From contig UBMI01000014.1 in assembly GCA_900466475.1 (NCBI GenBank), positions 124,001 to 188,000 on the forward strand: DNA of 64,000 nt, in the 5' to 3' direction. The position numbers and the translations under genes were made by a program. The stretch is from Hyphomicrobiales bacterium. GTDB lineage: Bacteria > Pseudomonadota > Alphaproteobacteria > Rhizobiales > Rhizobiaceae. Position 1 is the first letter of the stretch. Each line of letters begins with the position of its first letter. Under the pieces are notes generated by a model. It was not told the origin of the DNA. It did not search any database and worked only from the letters and a program-made list of their open reading frames with translations. Of the stretch, positions 34,968 through 43,519 are shown piece by piece.

Positions 34968-35657
34968 ATGACCAGAGTTCTTTATTCCCTGTGCGGCGCC
35001 GACGAGCGTCATTTCTTCTCGCCGCATTGCTGGAAGGCGGTGATGGCGCTTGCCCACAAGGGCCTCGATTTCGAGGAAGTGCCGACGACCTACAGCCGCA
35101 TTGCTGGTATCGGCGGCGGCTTTTCCAAGACCGTGCCGGTTCTGGACGATAACGGCCGGCTGATATCAGACAGTTTCGATATCGCCCTTTACCCGGAAGA
35201 GGCCTATCCGGACCGTCCGTCGCTATTTGGTGGCGAGGGCGGCAAGGCCCTGTCGCGTTTGGTCGAGGGTTATTCGCAGATGATCATCCATCCGGCGATC
35301 ATGCGGATCGCGCTCCTCGATATTCATTCCATTCTCGATGAGGGCGACAAGGCCTATTTCCGCGCCAGCCGCGAAAGCCGTCTCGGCAAGCCGCTGGAGG
35401 ATTTCGCAGCCGGTCGTGACGCCGAGAGGGAGGCCTTTGCCGCCAAGCTGGAGCCGATGCGACATGTGCTGCGCTTCCAGCCGTTCATCGGCGGCGAGAG
35501 TCCGCTCTTTGCCGACTATATCGTCTTCGGCGCGCTGCAATGGCTGCGCATCGCCGCCGGCCTTGCCATGCTGGCCCCGGATGACCCCGTTATGGCATGG
35601 TTCGAGCGCTGCCTCGATCTTCACGAAAGCCGGGGCCGGACTGTGACAGCGGCGTGA
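34968..35657 (+). CDS. Glutathione S-transferase family protein
   Basis: 229 aa. N-terminal thioredoxin-like domain with LYSLCGADERHFFSPHCWKA, in which a Ser-Pro-His-Cys segment occupies the glutathione-activating region. KTVPVLDDNGRLISDSFDIALY contains the cis-Pro and the Ser-Asp glutathione-binding pair (SDS). A helical C-terminal domain follows. Resembles the beta-etherase-like GSTs common in rhizobia. Substrate unknown. ndk lies 82 bp downstream on the same strand. Confidence 0.85.
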   Translation: MTRVLYSLCGADERHFFSPHCWKAVMALAHKGLDFEEVPTTYSRIAGIGGGFSKTVPVLDDNGRLISDSFDIALYPEEAYPDRPSLFGGEGGKALSRLVEGYSQMIIHPAIMRIALLDIHSILDEGDKAYFRASRESRLGKPLEDFAAGRDAEREAFAAKLEPMRHVLRFQPFIGGESPLFADYIVFGALQWLRIAAGLAMLAPDDPVMAWFERCLDLHESRGRTVTAA

Positions 35658-35671
35658 AATTGCCATAGACC
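35643..35671 (+). promoter_or_regulatory. Possible ndk promoter
   Basis: GTGACA (35643-35648), 17 bp, TAGACC (35666-35671), overlapping the end of the GST gene. A GGCGGT/ACCGCC inverted repeat (35683-35688 and 35702-35707) lies in the leader before ndk. Both hexamers are imperfect. Confidence 0.35.
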
Positions 35672-35739
35672 CCTTGTTTTCAGGCGGTGAGGCGGGTAAA
35701 GACCGCCCACTTTTCCCTTACGAGTATGAGGACCTGATA

Positions 35740-36162
35740 ATGGCGATTGAACGCACCTTCTCGATGATCAAGCCGGACGCAACGAAGCGCAACCTGACGG
35801 GCGCTATCACCAAGATGCTCGAAGATGCCGGCCTGCGCGTCGTCGCCTCCAAGCGCGTCTGGATGAGCAAGCGCGAAGCTGAAGGCTTCTACGCTGTTCA
35901 CAAGGAACGTCCGTTCTTCGGCGAACTCGTCGACGGCATGACCTCCGGCCCGACCATCGTTCAGGTTCTGGAAGGCGAAGGCGCCATCCTGAAGAACCGC
36001 GAAATCATGGGCGCAACCAACCCGGCAAACGCTGCCGAAGGCACGATCCGCAAGGTTCACGCTCTCTCGATCGGCGAAAACTCGGTCCACGGTTCGGACG
36101 CTCCGGAAACCGCAGCCCAGGAAATCAAGTACTGGTTTTCCGACACCGAGATCGTCGGCTGA
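35740..36162 (+). CDS. ndk: Nucleoside-diphosphate kinase
   Basis: 140 aa from ATG 35740 (MAIERTFSMIKPDATKRN). Balances NTP pools. The catalytic histidine is in ENSVHGSDAPETA, and the nucleotide-binding MIKPDATKRN and GATNPANAAEGTIRK are intact. Exact family length. A terminator follows. Confidence 0.98.
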   Translation: MAIERTFSMIKPDATKRNLTGAITKMLEDAGLRVVASKRVWMSKREAEGFYAVHKERPFFGELVDGMTSGPTIVQVLEGEGAILKNREIMGATNPANAAEGTIRKVHALSIGENSVHGSDAPETAAQEIKYWFSDTEIVG

Positions 36163-36207
36163 TTCAGCTACGGAGCATTCCTCGGGAATGCATTGAATTG
36201 ACTAAGA

Positions 36208-36234
36208 AAAGCCGGGTTCGTCCCGGCTTTTTTG
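36208..36234 (+). terminator. Intrinsic terminator after ndk
   Basis: AAAGCCGGG (36208-36216) pairs with CCCGGCTTT (36222-36230) around TTCGT, followed by TTTG. It also faces the convergent lipoprotein gene, whose stop is at 36235, so it may serve both strands (AAAA on the other side). Confidence 0.88.
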
Positions 36235-36741
36235 TTAAGCCGGACACTTGTCCGTATTCGAAAAATCCGTCGTTCCGTCCGGTTTGAAGACCTCCGGGTT
36301 CTTCTCGTAGCCGGCCCCGACCACCAGCGGCTTGCTCGGCAGCACCGTCTGGTCGAGATCGGATTTGAACTGCGCCTTCAACTCCTGCAGAAGCTTGCCA
36401 TCCTTGTCGACCAGCTTGACGGTCACCGAATAGGGCCGGTCCTTGACCACGCAGTGCAGGTTTTCGCTCTGGACCGAAATCTTGTCGTCCATTGGGAAGA
36501 CCTTCTGGTTCAACACAAGCGGCGTGCCCCCTTGAGGGTTCTCGAATTCGGCAACGATGGTCGAGCCGTCGGGAATGGGCGCCGTCTTCTTCATTGTCAG
36601 CAGATAGGTGGCGCTGGCGTTTCGATAGTTGAACACGAACAGATGACCCGTCACTTCCAGCATGGTCTCGGCCTGACGCTGGCAGGCGGCAAGCATGATC
36701 CCCGCTGCTGCAAGTGTCGTGATGACTAAACGCCGCTTCAT
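36235..36741 (-). CDS. Putative lipoprotein
   Basis: 168 aa from ATG 36741 (MKRRLVITTLAAAGIMLAACQ). Lipobox LAAC with Cys20 predicts acylation by Lgt/LspA. The mature part resembles a small beta-rich domain; I do not recognise a named family. It overlaps the CGNR regulator gene by 4 bp and is thus in its operon. Confidence 0.8.
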   Translation of the reverse strand: MKRRLVITTLAAAGIMLAACQRQAETMLEVTGHLFVFNYRNASATYLLTMKKTAPIPDGSTIVAEFENPQGGTPLVLNQKVFPMDDKISVQSENLHCVVKDRPYSVTVKLVDKDGKLLQELKAQFKSDLDQTVLPSKPLVVGAGYEKNPEVFKPDGTTDFSNTDKCPA

Positions 36742-37286
36742 GGCGTCTCCTCCTTCTTTTTCCTCCGGTAATGCCTGATCGCCTTGGCGCGGTTGCCGCA
36801 GACGGCCATATCGCACCAGGCCCGGCTTTTATTCTTGCTGCGGTCGATGAACAGCCAGCCGCAATTGCCGCAGATCTTCATCCGCTCCGGATCTGGCATG
36901 GCGATCAGCCGCAAGACCGAATGGGCCATTGCCGTATCAAGCCCCTTTTCCGATGCCCCGCGCAGCGTGCGCGCCAAAGTTTCCAGCAATTCGGCGAGCA
37001 GCCGGTCGTCGTTCCCCTCGAGCACGCGCTGTCGGAAGTAGCGGTCCGTCGCTTCGCGCAGCTCGATGAAGTTCGCTCTATTCTGCGCTCGAACGGGCGC
37101 TATGTCGCCGAAAAGTACCCGTTCGGCGCAGAACGCTCGCGCTGCCGCTGGGAAGCGCTCCATCTGCCCTTCGGCCTCGAAGCGGTCGATGCTGCGCGCC
37201 GTATCGTGACGCAAGATGACGCTGTTGGCGACATCGAGCGCCAATGCGCCGCCGGAAAAACGGTGAGGGGTCCAGGAGAAGCTCAT
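36738..37286 (-). CDS. CGNR zinc-finger domain protein (putative transcription regulator)
   Basis: 182 aa from ATG 37286 (MSFSWTPHRFSGGALALDVANS). The N-terminal ABATE-type domain covers residues 1-~125. The C-terminal zinc finger has Cys139, Cys142, Cys158 and Cys163, the last in the CGNR signature (VCGNRAKA), followed by the basic tail RHYRRKKK. Proteins of this type (DUF1470) are thought to bind DNA. A 30-bp palindrome immediately upstream, shared with a divergent permease gene, is the likely operator. Confidence 0.85.
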   Translation of the reverse strand: MSFSWTPHRFSGGALALDVANSVILRHDTARSIDRFEAEGQMERFPAAARAFCAERVLFGDIAPVRAQNRANFIELREATDRYFRQRVLEGNDDRLLAELLETLARTLRGASEKGLDTAMAHSVLRLIAMPDPERMKICGNCGWLFIDRSKNKSRAWCDMAVCGNRAKAIRHYRRKKKEETP

Positions 37287-37295
37287 GAGAAAAAT

Positions 37296-37325
37296 ATAAC
37301 TGGTAAAACGTATTTTGCCAGTTAT
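37296..37325. promoter_or_regulatory. Palindromic operator between CGNR gene and permease
   Basis: ATAACTGGTAAAA (37296-37308), spacer CGTA, TTTTGCCAGTTAT (37313-37325). The arms are 13 bp with one mismatch. It starts 10 bp before the CGNR start codon and ends 28 bp before the permease start, so a bound protein could control both genes. Best candidate binder is the CGNR protein; not proven. Confidence 0.65.
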
Positions 37326-37352
37326 TATTTTAAGGCGATCTGGAGTGTCGGA

Positions 37353-38249
37353 ATGGCCTATCTTCTGCAGCAACTGGCGAATGCGGTGCCGCTCGCAGCG
37401 CTCTACGCCACGCTTGCCTTCGGCTATTCGATCGCCTTTGGGGTCACCAAGCGCGCCGACATCACCTATGGTGCGATAATCGCCTTTGCCGGTCAGATGC
37501 TGCTGCTCTTCACGGACATGGCCTATAATCGCCTCTGGCTGGTGCTGCCGGCGGCGATCGCGGTCGGCGTCTGTGCCTCGCTGGTCTACTCAGTGGGGGC
37601 TGGGGTGTGGATCGGCCGTTTCGTCATGCAGCCGCTCGTCAGCAAATCGCCGAACACGGTCATCGTCGCAGCGCTCGGAATGATGATCGTGCTGATGGAG
37701 ACGGCGCGCCTTGCCGCCAATACCCGCGCCATCTGGCTTCCGCCGCTCCTGAACGACAACGTGACCTTCTGGAGCGACGGCACCTTCAAGGTCACGCTCA
37801 CCTATATCCAGCTTCTTGATACGGCCTTGATGTGCGCAATCATTGCGATCGGGGCGGTAATCCTGAAGCGCACCGCCTGGGGCCGCCTGTGGCGCGCCGT
37901 CATAGATGATCCGCTTGCCGCCGAACTCTGCGGTACCAGCGCCAGCCGTGTCTTCCTTGTGTCCTATGGGGCCGCAGCGCTTGTCGCCACCTGCTGCGGC
38001 ATCCTTGCGACCTTCTATTACGGATCGATGGATTTCGGCGCCGGGCTGATGTTCGGCCTCAAGGTGTTGCTGATCGCGGCTGTCGGTGGCTATTCCGATC
38101 CGCTGCGCTCGGCGGGCGGCGCGGCCGGCCTCGCACTCGTCGAGACGCTGTGGGGCGCCTACGGCTCCTTCATCTGGCGCGATCTCGCCATATTCTCGCT
38201 CTTGGTATTCCTGCTGGTGCTGAGCAGGCGCGAGCGTGTCGTGCTCTGA
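37353..38249 (+). CDS. LivH-type branched-chain amino-acid ABC permease (solitary)
   Basis: 298 aa from ATG 37353, with GGAG at 37342-37345. About eight membrane segments. LLQQLANAVPLAALYATLAFGYSIAFGV is the LivH N-terminus, then AIIAFAGQML and a GTSASR coupling region near LCGTSASRVFLVSY. LivH pairs with LivM, two ATPases (LivG/LivF) and a binding protein, none of which are nearby. It may partner with components encoded elsewhere. Ends at the moaE stop (1 bp apart). Confidence 0.85.
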   Translation: MAYLLQQLANAVPLAALYATLAFGYSIAFGVTKRADITYGAIIAFAGQMLLLFTDMAYNRLWLVLPAAIAVGVCASLVYSVGAGVWIGRFVMQPLVSKSPNTVIVAALGMMIVLMETARLAANTRAIWLPPLLNDNVTFWSDGTFKVTLTYIQLLDTALMCAIIAIGAVILKRTAWGRLWRAVIDDPLAAELCGTSASRVFLVSYGAAALVATCCGILATFYYGSMDFGAGLMFGLKVLLIAAVGGYSDPLRSAGGAAGLALVETLWGAYGSFIWRDLAIFSLLVFLLVLSRRERVVL

Positions 38250-38711
38250 CTATTTCCAGCGGTCGCGCGCGGTGTTGTCGGCATCTTTCGCCGCGATCCA
38301 GTCGCCGGTGCCGCCGTCCTTGCCGTGTTCTTTCTTCCAGAAAGGGGCGGAGGTCTTCAGGAAATCCATGACGAAGTTCGCGCCGTCGAAGGCGGCCTGC
38401 CGGTGCGGCGCCGCTGCGACGACCAGCACGATATTCTCGCCGGCCGCAATCTTTCCGAAGCGATGGATGGCGGTCAGGCCGTTGAGCCCGAAACGCTCGA
38501 TGGCGAGCTCGCCGATACGGCTCATCTCCGCTTCGGCCATGCCGGGATAATGTTCGAGTTCGAGCGCCGAGAGCGTGCCGCCTTCATCGCGGCAAAGACC
38601 GGAGAAGGTTACGATCGCGCCGATGCCGGGCTTGCCTTTGGAAAGCCGGTCGACTTCCGCCTGCAGATCAAAATCCTCGCGCTGGACGCGAATGGTAGGG
38701 GTGATGCTCAC
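38250..38711 (-). CDS. moaE: Molybdopterin synthase catalytic subunit
   Basis: 153 aa. Converts precursor Z to molybdopterin using the thiocarboxylate of MoaD. Motifs: FSGLCRDEGG, LELEHYPGMAE, HRFGKIAAGE, and the lysine-bearing TSAPFWKKEHG. Length normal. Lies 33 bp downstream of moaD. Confidence 0.96.
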   Translation of the reverse strand: MSITPTIRVQREDFDLQAEVDRLSKGKPGIGAIVTFSGLCRDEGGTLSALELEHYPGMAEAEMSRIGELAIERFGLNGLTAIHRFGKIAAGENIVLVVAAAPHRQAAFDGANFVMDFLKTSAPFWKKEHGKDGGTGDWIAAKDADNTARDRWK

Positions 38712-38744
38712 AGGAGACTCCTCAGCCAGAAGAACCGTCGTTCC

Positions 38745-38999
38745 TCAGCCGCCCGTCATCGGTGGGAAAATGCCGATTTCTTTTGCCCCCGTTATCGGCT
38801 CGTCATGCTCCACATGTTCCTGGTCGATCGCGACCCGGATGACATCAGGATATTGAAGGGCCATCTCATATTCCTCGCCCAGGCCCTTCAAATGATTCAG
38901 AAGATCGGCAACGCTGACGACGGAGGAGGGGAGGTCGATCTCCTCCTCACCCTTGCCGATGCGTTCGCGTACCCAGGCGAAATAGACAAGCCGTGTCAT
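38745..38999 (-). CDS. moaD: Molybdopterin synthase sulfur carrier subunit
   Basis: 84 aa ubiquitin-like protein ending in Gly-Gly (PPMTGG), where the thiocarboxylate forms. It starts MTRLVYFAWVRERIGKGEEE, standard MoaD. It overlaps pgsA by 4 bp, so pgsA-moaD-moaE form one unit. Confidence 0.95.
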   Translation of the reverse strand: MTRLVYFAWVRERIGKGEEEIDLPSSVVSVADLLNHLKGLGEEYEMALQYPDVIRVAIDQEHVEHDEPITGAKEIGIFPPMTGG

Positions 39000-39586
39000 T
39001 CTTCGTCATCCACCACATGTTTCAGGCCGGCACGGAAATAATCATAGCCGGTATAGATCGTCAGAAGTGCTGCGATCCAGAGGAGCGCGATCCCCGTCCA
39101 GGTCGTGTAGGGGAAAATGGTATCGCCCGCCGGGCCCGCAAGCAGGAAGGCGATGGCGACGAGCTGCAGCGTCGTCTTCCACTTGGCAATGCGCGTCACA
39201 GGGACGCTGACCTTCAGCGCGGCCAGATATTCGCGCAGGCCTGAAACCAGGATCTCGCGGCAGAGAATGATGATCGCCGCCCAAAGCGACCAGCCGGCGA
39301 TCGTGCCGTCGGCGGCAACCAGAAGCAGGATGGCGGAAACCAGCAGTTTGTCGGCAATCGGGTCCAGCATGCGGCCGATATTCGAGGTCTGGTTCCAGAT
39401 TCGCGCGAGATAGCCGTCGAGGAAATCGGTGATTGAGGCGATGACGAAAATCCAGAGCGCCACCCAGCGCGCGGTATCGCTGCTGCTGAGCCGTCCCTCG
39501 ATGAAGAAGCAGACGACGATCAGCGGCACCGCCAGGATGCGGCCGTAGGTCAGGAGATTGGGGATATTATACGCACGCGATGCCAT
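38996..39586 (-). CDS. pgsA: CDP-diacylglycerol-glycerol-3-phosphate 3-phosphatidyltransferase
   Basis: 196 aa membrane enzyme that makes phosphatidylglycerophosphate. The CDP-alcohol phosphotransferase signature DGx2ARx8Gx3Dx3D is complete (DGYLARIW to GRMLDPIAD). About five membrane helices. Begins NIPNLLTYGRILAVPLIV. Common next to uvrC upstream and moaDE downstream in rhizobia. Confidence 0.95.
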   Translation of the reverse strand: MASRAYNIPNLLTYGRILAVPLIVVCFFIEGRLSSSDTARWVALWIFVIASITDFLDGYLARIWNQTSNIGRMLDPIADKLLVSAILLLVAADGTIAGWSLWAAIIILCREILVSGLREYLAALKVSVPVTRIAKWKTTLQLVAIAFLLAGPAGDTIFPYTTWTGIALLWIAALLTIYTGYDYFRAGLKHVVDDEE

Positions 39587-39696
39587 GAAGCGGTTCTCTT
39601 TGATATTGCGGCGGTAGATGACGGCTTTGCCCTTCGACCGTCAACATTCTTTCTGTTTTTTCGCTGCCTTTGCGTGGAATTTGCGACCGGCGCCGC

Positions 39697-41739
39697 TTAT
39701 TTCGCGGCGTCGTCGTGAAAATGATTATAGACCTGCTTTGCGACGGCCTCCGAAATCCCTTCCACCGCCATGAGATCGGAGAGCGCGGCTCGCGACACGG
39801 CTTTCGCCGTGCCGAAGTGCTGCAACAGGGCCCGCTTGCGCGAAGGCCCGATTCCGCCGATCTCGTCGAGCGGATTCTTGACCATCTCCTTCTTGCGCCG
39901 GGCCCGATGCGAGCCGATCGCGAAACGGTGCGCCTCGTCGCGCATGCGCTGGATGAAATAGAGAACAGGATCGCGCGGCGGCAGCGTGAAACTTCCCTTG
40001 CCGGGTGCAAAGAAACGCTCACGGCCGGCCTCGCGGTCCACGCCCTTGGCGACGCCGATGGCAATCACGCTGTCGGTTATCCCGAGCTCTTCCAGGATGG
40101 CACGTACCGCGGTCATCTGTCCCTGGCCGCCGTCGATGAGGATCACGTCCGGCCAGGCGGGGAAGGGCATGTCGGCCGCATCTGCGACGGAGACCTGCGC
40201 GCTCCTGTCCGGAATGCCCTCTTCCTTCAGCAGGCGCGAGAAGCGCCGCGTCATCACTTCGCGCATCATGCCGAAGTCGTCGCCGGGGGTGATCTCGGTC
40301 GATTTGATGTTGAACTTGCGATACTGGTTCTTCACGAAACCTTCCGGCCCGGCGACCACCATGCCGCCGACCGCATTCGTGCCCATGATATGCGAGTTAT
40401 CGTAGATCTCGACGCGCTGCGGTACATAGGGCAGGCCGAACGTGTCCTTGAAACCTTCCAGCAGCCGTGACTGCGAGGCGGTTTCTGCGAGCTTGCGCCC
40501 ATGCGCTTCGCGGGCATTGGCGATAACATGCTCGACGAGATCGCGCTTCTCGCCGCGCTGCGGGACGAGGATCGAAACCTTATGTCCGGCTTTTTCACCG
40601 AGTGCGGCCGCCAGCAGTTCCAGTTCTTCCACCGTCTCCGACAGCATGATTTGCCGCGGCACCGGCTTGTCGTCGTAGAACTGCGCGAGGAAGGCGTTCA
40701 GCACCTCGGCGCCTGACAGTTGCGGATCGGCCTTCGGGAAATAGGCGCGGTTGCCCCAGTTCTGTCCCGTGCGGAAGAAGAACACCTGGATGCAGGAAAT
40801 CCCGCCTTCGTGATGGATGGCGAAAACATCAGCCTCTTCGACGCCGGCCGGATTGATGCCCTGGTGGCTCTGGACATGCGAGAGCGCCGCGAGGCGGTCG
40901 CGGTAGATCGCAGCGCGTTCGAAATCGAGATCTTCGGCGGCGGCGTTCATCGCCTCCGCCATGTGCTCCTTCACTTTTTGGCTCTTGCCGGAGAGGAAGT
41001 CCTTAGCCTCCTGCACCAGCTCCGCATAACCCTCGTCGCTCACCTCATGCGTACAAGGCCCGGAACAGCGCTTGATCTGGTAGAGCAGGCAAGGCCGGGT
41101 GCGTGTCTCGAAGACGCTGTCGGTACAGGTGCGGATCAGGAAGGCGCGTTGCAGCGAATTGATCGTGCGGCCAACGGCACCGGCTGAGGCGAAGGGACCG
41201 AAATAGTCCCCCTTCCGGGCACGCGCACCGCGATGCTTGAAGATGGCGGGGGCGCGGTGATCGCCTGTTATCAGGATATAGGGAAACGACTTGTCGTCGC
41301 GCAGCAGCACGTTAAAGCGCGGCCGCAAGCGCTTGATCAGATTCGCTTCGAGCAGCAGCGCCTCGGTCTCCGTCCGCGTCGTGACGAATTCCATGTTGGC
41401 GGTCTGGCGCACCATCTGGGCGATGCGGTTGGAGTGCACCCGACCCATCGCATAGTTGCCGACGCGCTTCTTCAGGCTGCGAGCCTTGCCCACATAGAGC
41501 ACATCGCCCGCCTCGTTGAACATGCGGTAGACGCCGGGGCTGTTTGGCAGGCGCTTGACGAATTCGGCGATCAAATCGGCGCCGAGCAGGCCGGTTTCGT
41601 TGATGCTGCCGGCATTCCAGTCGACCGACGCCGAAATCGGCGAGGCAGAGGCATCGCCTTCTACCTCGATGATATCGTCGTCGTTATCATCGGTCTCGTC
41701 GTAAAGAACACCGCCATCCGGCAGCTTCTTGGCATTCAT
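39697..41739 (-). CDS. uvrC: Excinuclease ABC subunit C
   Basis: 680 aa. Makes both incisions in nucleotide excision repair. GIY-YIG nuclease near residues 65-110 (PGVYRMFNEAGDVLYVGKAR), a Cys-rich patch near 215-235 (RPCLLYQIKRCSGPC), UVR helix hairpin (EDLDFERAAIYRDRLAAL), RNase-H-like nuclease (IDGGQGQMTAVRAIL), and a C-terminal tandem helix-hairpin-helix (IGGIGPSRKRALLQHFG). Acidic N-terminal lead of ~50 residues. Overlaps the SDR gene by 4 bp. Confidence 0.96.
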   Translation of the reverse strand: MNAKKLPDGGVLYDETDDNDDDIIEVEGDASASPISASVDWNAGSINETGLLGADLIAEFVKRLPNSPGVYRMFNEAGDVLYVGKARSLKKRVGNYAMGRVHSNRIAQMVRQTANMEFVTTRTETEALLLEANLIKRLRPRFNVLLRDDKSFPYILITGDHRAPAIFKHRGARARKGDYFGPFASAGAVGRTINSLQRAFLIRTCTDSVFETRTRPCLLYQIKRCSGPCTHEVSDEGYAELVQEAKDFLSGKSQKVKEHMAEAMNAAAEDLDFERAAIYRDRLAALSHVQSHQGINPAGVEEADVFAIHHEGGISCIQVFFFRTGQNWGNRAYFPKADPQLSGAEVLNAFLAQFYDDKPVPRQIMLSETVEELELLAAALGEKAGHKVSILVPQRGEKRDLVEHVIANAREAHGRKLAETASQSRLLEGFKDTFGLPYVPQRVEIYDNSHIMGTNAVGGMVVAGPEGFVKNQYRKFNIKSTEITPGDDFGMMREVMTRRFSRLLKEEGIPDRSAQVSVADAADMPFPAWPDVILIDGGQGQMTAVRAILEELGITDSVIAIGVAKGVDREAGRERFFAPGKGSFTLPPRDPVLYFIQRMRDEAHRFAIGSHRARRKKEMVKNPLDEIGGIGPSRKRALLQHFGTAKAVSRAALSDLMAVEGISEAVAKQVYNHFHDDAAK

Positions 41740-42503
41740 TCCTTGATCTCCAGCACATCAGGCGTTTGCCATGCGAGATGCTGGCCGCCGTCGAGTGCAA
41801 TCATCTGACCCGTGATCGAAGGGGTCTCGAACAGAAAACGAATCGTTCGGCCGAATTCCTTGAGCTCAGGTCCCCGCTTCAAGATAAGGGCTGAAACCTG
41901 TGCTTGGAAGTCTTCCTGCAATTGCCGCTCGCTCGGCATCGATGGGCCGGGACCGATTGCGTTGACGCGGATGCGTGGCGCCAACGCCTGCGCCATCGTC
42001 TGGGTCGCCGTCCACAGCGCCGATTTCGACAGAGTATAGGAGTAGAAGCTCGGCCGCAGTGCCCAGACGCGCTGGTCGATAATGTTGACGATCAGCCCCT
42101 CGGCCGTTTCCGGCAGCTGTTCGGCGAATTTAGCGGCGAGTATCGAAGGCGCGCGAACATGGACGGCAAAATGCTCGTCCCATACTCGTGCGTCGAATTT
42201 GCGGAGCGAATCCTCGAGGAAAATCGATGCATTGTTGACGAGAAGATCGAGCGGCCCGAGCGCCTCGCACGCCTTTCCGACAAGCTCCTCGGTCTCGTCA
42301 ACATTGGCGAGATCTGCCTTGATCGCAACCGCCTGATGGCCCTTCTGCCGCAATTCCGCCGCAAAGCTCACGGCTTCGGCGAGCGAGCCGTTGGCATGGA
42401 TTGCGACCGAAAATCCATCAGCAACAAGGTCTTCGGCAATCGCCCGGCCTATTCTTTTGGCGGCACCCGTCACAAGCGCCGCGCGAAGTCTTTTCTGGGT
42501 CAA
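41736..42503 (-). CDS. Short-chain dehydrogenase, pteridine reductase (FolM/PTR1)-like
   Basis: 255 aa. Rossmann motif TGAAKRIGRAIAE near residue 13. The usual catalytic Ser is replaced by Asp (NIIDQRVW), with Tyr and Lys in YTLSK, and VNAIGPGPSMPSE follows. This Asp-for-Ser pattern and GPGPS match pteridine reductases (PTR1, FolM), which reduce dihydropteridines with NADPH. In rhizobia it is paired with uvrC; the 4-bp overlap implies one transcript. Exact substrate not established. Confidence 0.83.
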   Translation of the reverse strand: MTQKRLRAALVTGAAKRIGRAIAEDLVADGFSVAIHANGSLAEAVSFAAELRQKGHQAVAIKADLANVDETEELVGKACEALGPLDLLVNNASIFLEDSLRKFDARVWDEHFAVHVRAPSILAAKFAEQLPETAEGLIVNIIDQRVWALRPSFYSYTLSKSALWTATQTMAQALAPRIRVNAIGPGPSMPSERQLQEDFQAQVSALILKRGPELKEFGRTIRFLFETPSITGQMIALDGGQHLAWQTPDVLEIKE

Positions 42504-42866
42504 GATGCTGCCTTCTGATCCTGCGAGTCCGTTTGCTGACTATATAAGGGCAGGCCTAGATTATATAAATAGGCCGAAAGCATTGCCTCTGCTGGCCGGA
42601 TATTCTATGTATTATTTGCGGGATCGATTTATTAAAATGAGTATTGTAAGTTTAACTCATTATTATCCTTAATAAACGGTATGTTGCAGGCAAGCAACAT
42701 CGAATTTCTGCCGCCGCGGGGCCACAATGATATCACAATTTGGCTCTTTCAAATCCGCATTTGCACTCCAATTTCACTCTCGAACCGGAAGGGACATTTA
42801 GTAATCCCCCGTGAATGCTTCGCCGAATTTGAGTTGACGGGCGCGCGGGACTGAAAGGAGACAAGT
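42504..42866. other. AT-rich intergenic region upstream of the ropB-like gene
   Basis: About 360 bp, conspicuously AT-rich against GC-rich surroundings, without a supported gene. It holds two inverted repeats: GGCCTA/TAGGCC (42553-42558, 42570-42575) around a TTATATAA core, and ATGTTGC/GCAACAT (42681-42687, 42694-42700). A long 5' leader or several regulator sites for the porin-like gene seem likely. Confidence 0.5.
42681..42700. promoter_or_regulatory. Inverted repeat upstream of the ropB-like gene
   Basis: Perfect 7-bp arms ATGTTGC and GCAACAT with a 6-bp spacer, 166 bp before the ATG. Symmetry suggests a dimeric regulator site or RNA hairpin; the factor is unknown. Confidence 0.4.
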
Positions 42867-43499
42867 ATGCGTATACTCTTTGCTGGCCTCATGGCTTCCG
42901 CTCTCGCCGTTGGCGGTTTCTCGGTAGCCCACGCAGCTGATGCCGTGGATCAGGTTCCGCAGGCCCCGGTTGCTGAGGAGACCCCGGCTCCGGTCAACAA
43001 CTGGCAGGGCTTCTACCTCGGTGGCGCAGCGACCTACAACATGGGCAGCTTCGGTCACGACCGTGACACCTACGATTGGGGCGGCCAGCTCTTCACCGGT
43101 TACAACTTCCAGCAGGGCCAGATCGTTTACGGTGCTGAAGCCGATCTCGGTTACGGCGATGCGGACGTCACCACCGACGGCATCAAGAACAAGACCGGCT
43201 GGAACGGCTCCGTTCGCGGTCGCGTCGGTTACGACCTGAACCCCTTCCTGCTCTATGGTACGGCAGGTCTGGCGCTCGCCAACACCAAGGTTTCAGACGG
43301 TACGTCTTCCGACAGCAAGACCGCCTACGGCTATACGGTCGGTGCCGGTGTCGAAGCCTTCGTGACCAACAACATCACGACGCGTCTCGAATACCGCTAC
43401 ACCGACTACCAGGACAAGGACTACAATCTCGACTCCGGCAGCGTTTCGCGCGGCTTCGACGAAAACAGCGTCAAGGTCGGTATCGGCGTCAAGTTCTGA
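42867..43499 (+). CDS. ropB: RopB/Omp25-type outer-membrane protein
   Basis: 210 aa. Signal peptide at residues 1-23 (GLMASALAVGGFSVAHAADA), then a short Pro-rich spacer (VPQAPVAEETPAP). The remainder is an eight-stranded beta-barrel of the Omp25/OmpA-like type (WQGFYLGGAATYNMG, GTAGLALANTKV, RLEYRYTDYQD), ending GIGVKF with the terminal Phe used for BAM recognition. Rhizobial RopB proteins are abundant and help envelope stability. AAAGGAGAC precedes the ATG. Symbol assigned by resemblance; there are several paralogues in rhizobia. Confidence 0.82.
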   Translation: MRILFAGLMASALAVGGFSVAHAADAVDQVPQAPVAEETPAPVNNWQGFYLGGAATYNMGSFGHDRDTYDWGGQLFTGYNFQQGQIVYGAEADLGYGDADVTTDGIKNKTGWNGSVRGRVGYDLNPFLLYGTAGLALANTKVSDGTSSDSKTAYGYTVGAGVEAFVTNNITTRLEYRYTDYQDKDYNLDSGSVSRGFDENSVKVGIGVKF

Positions 43500-43519
43500 T
43501 CCCGATTGCATCGAATATC

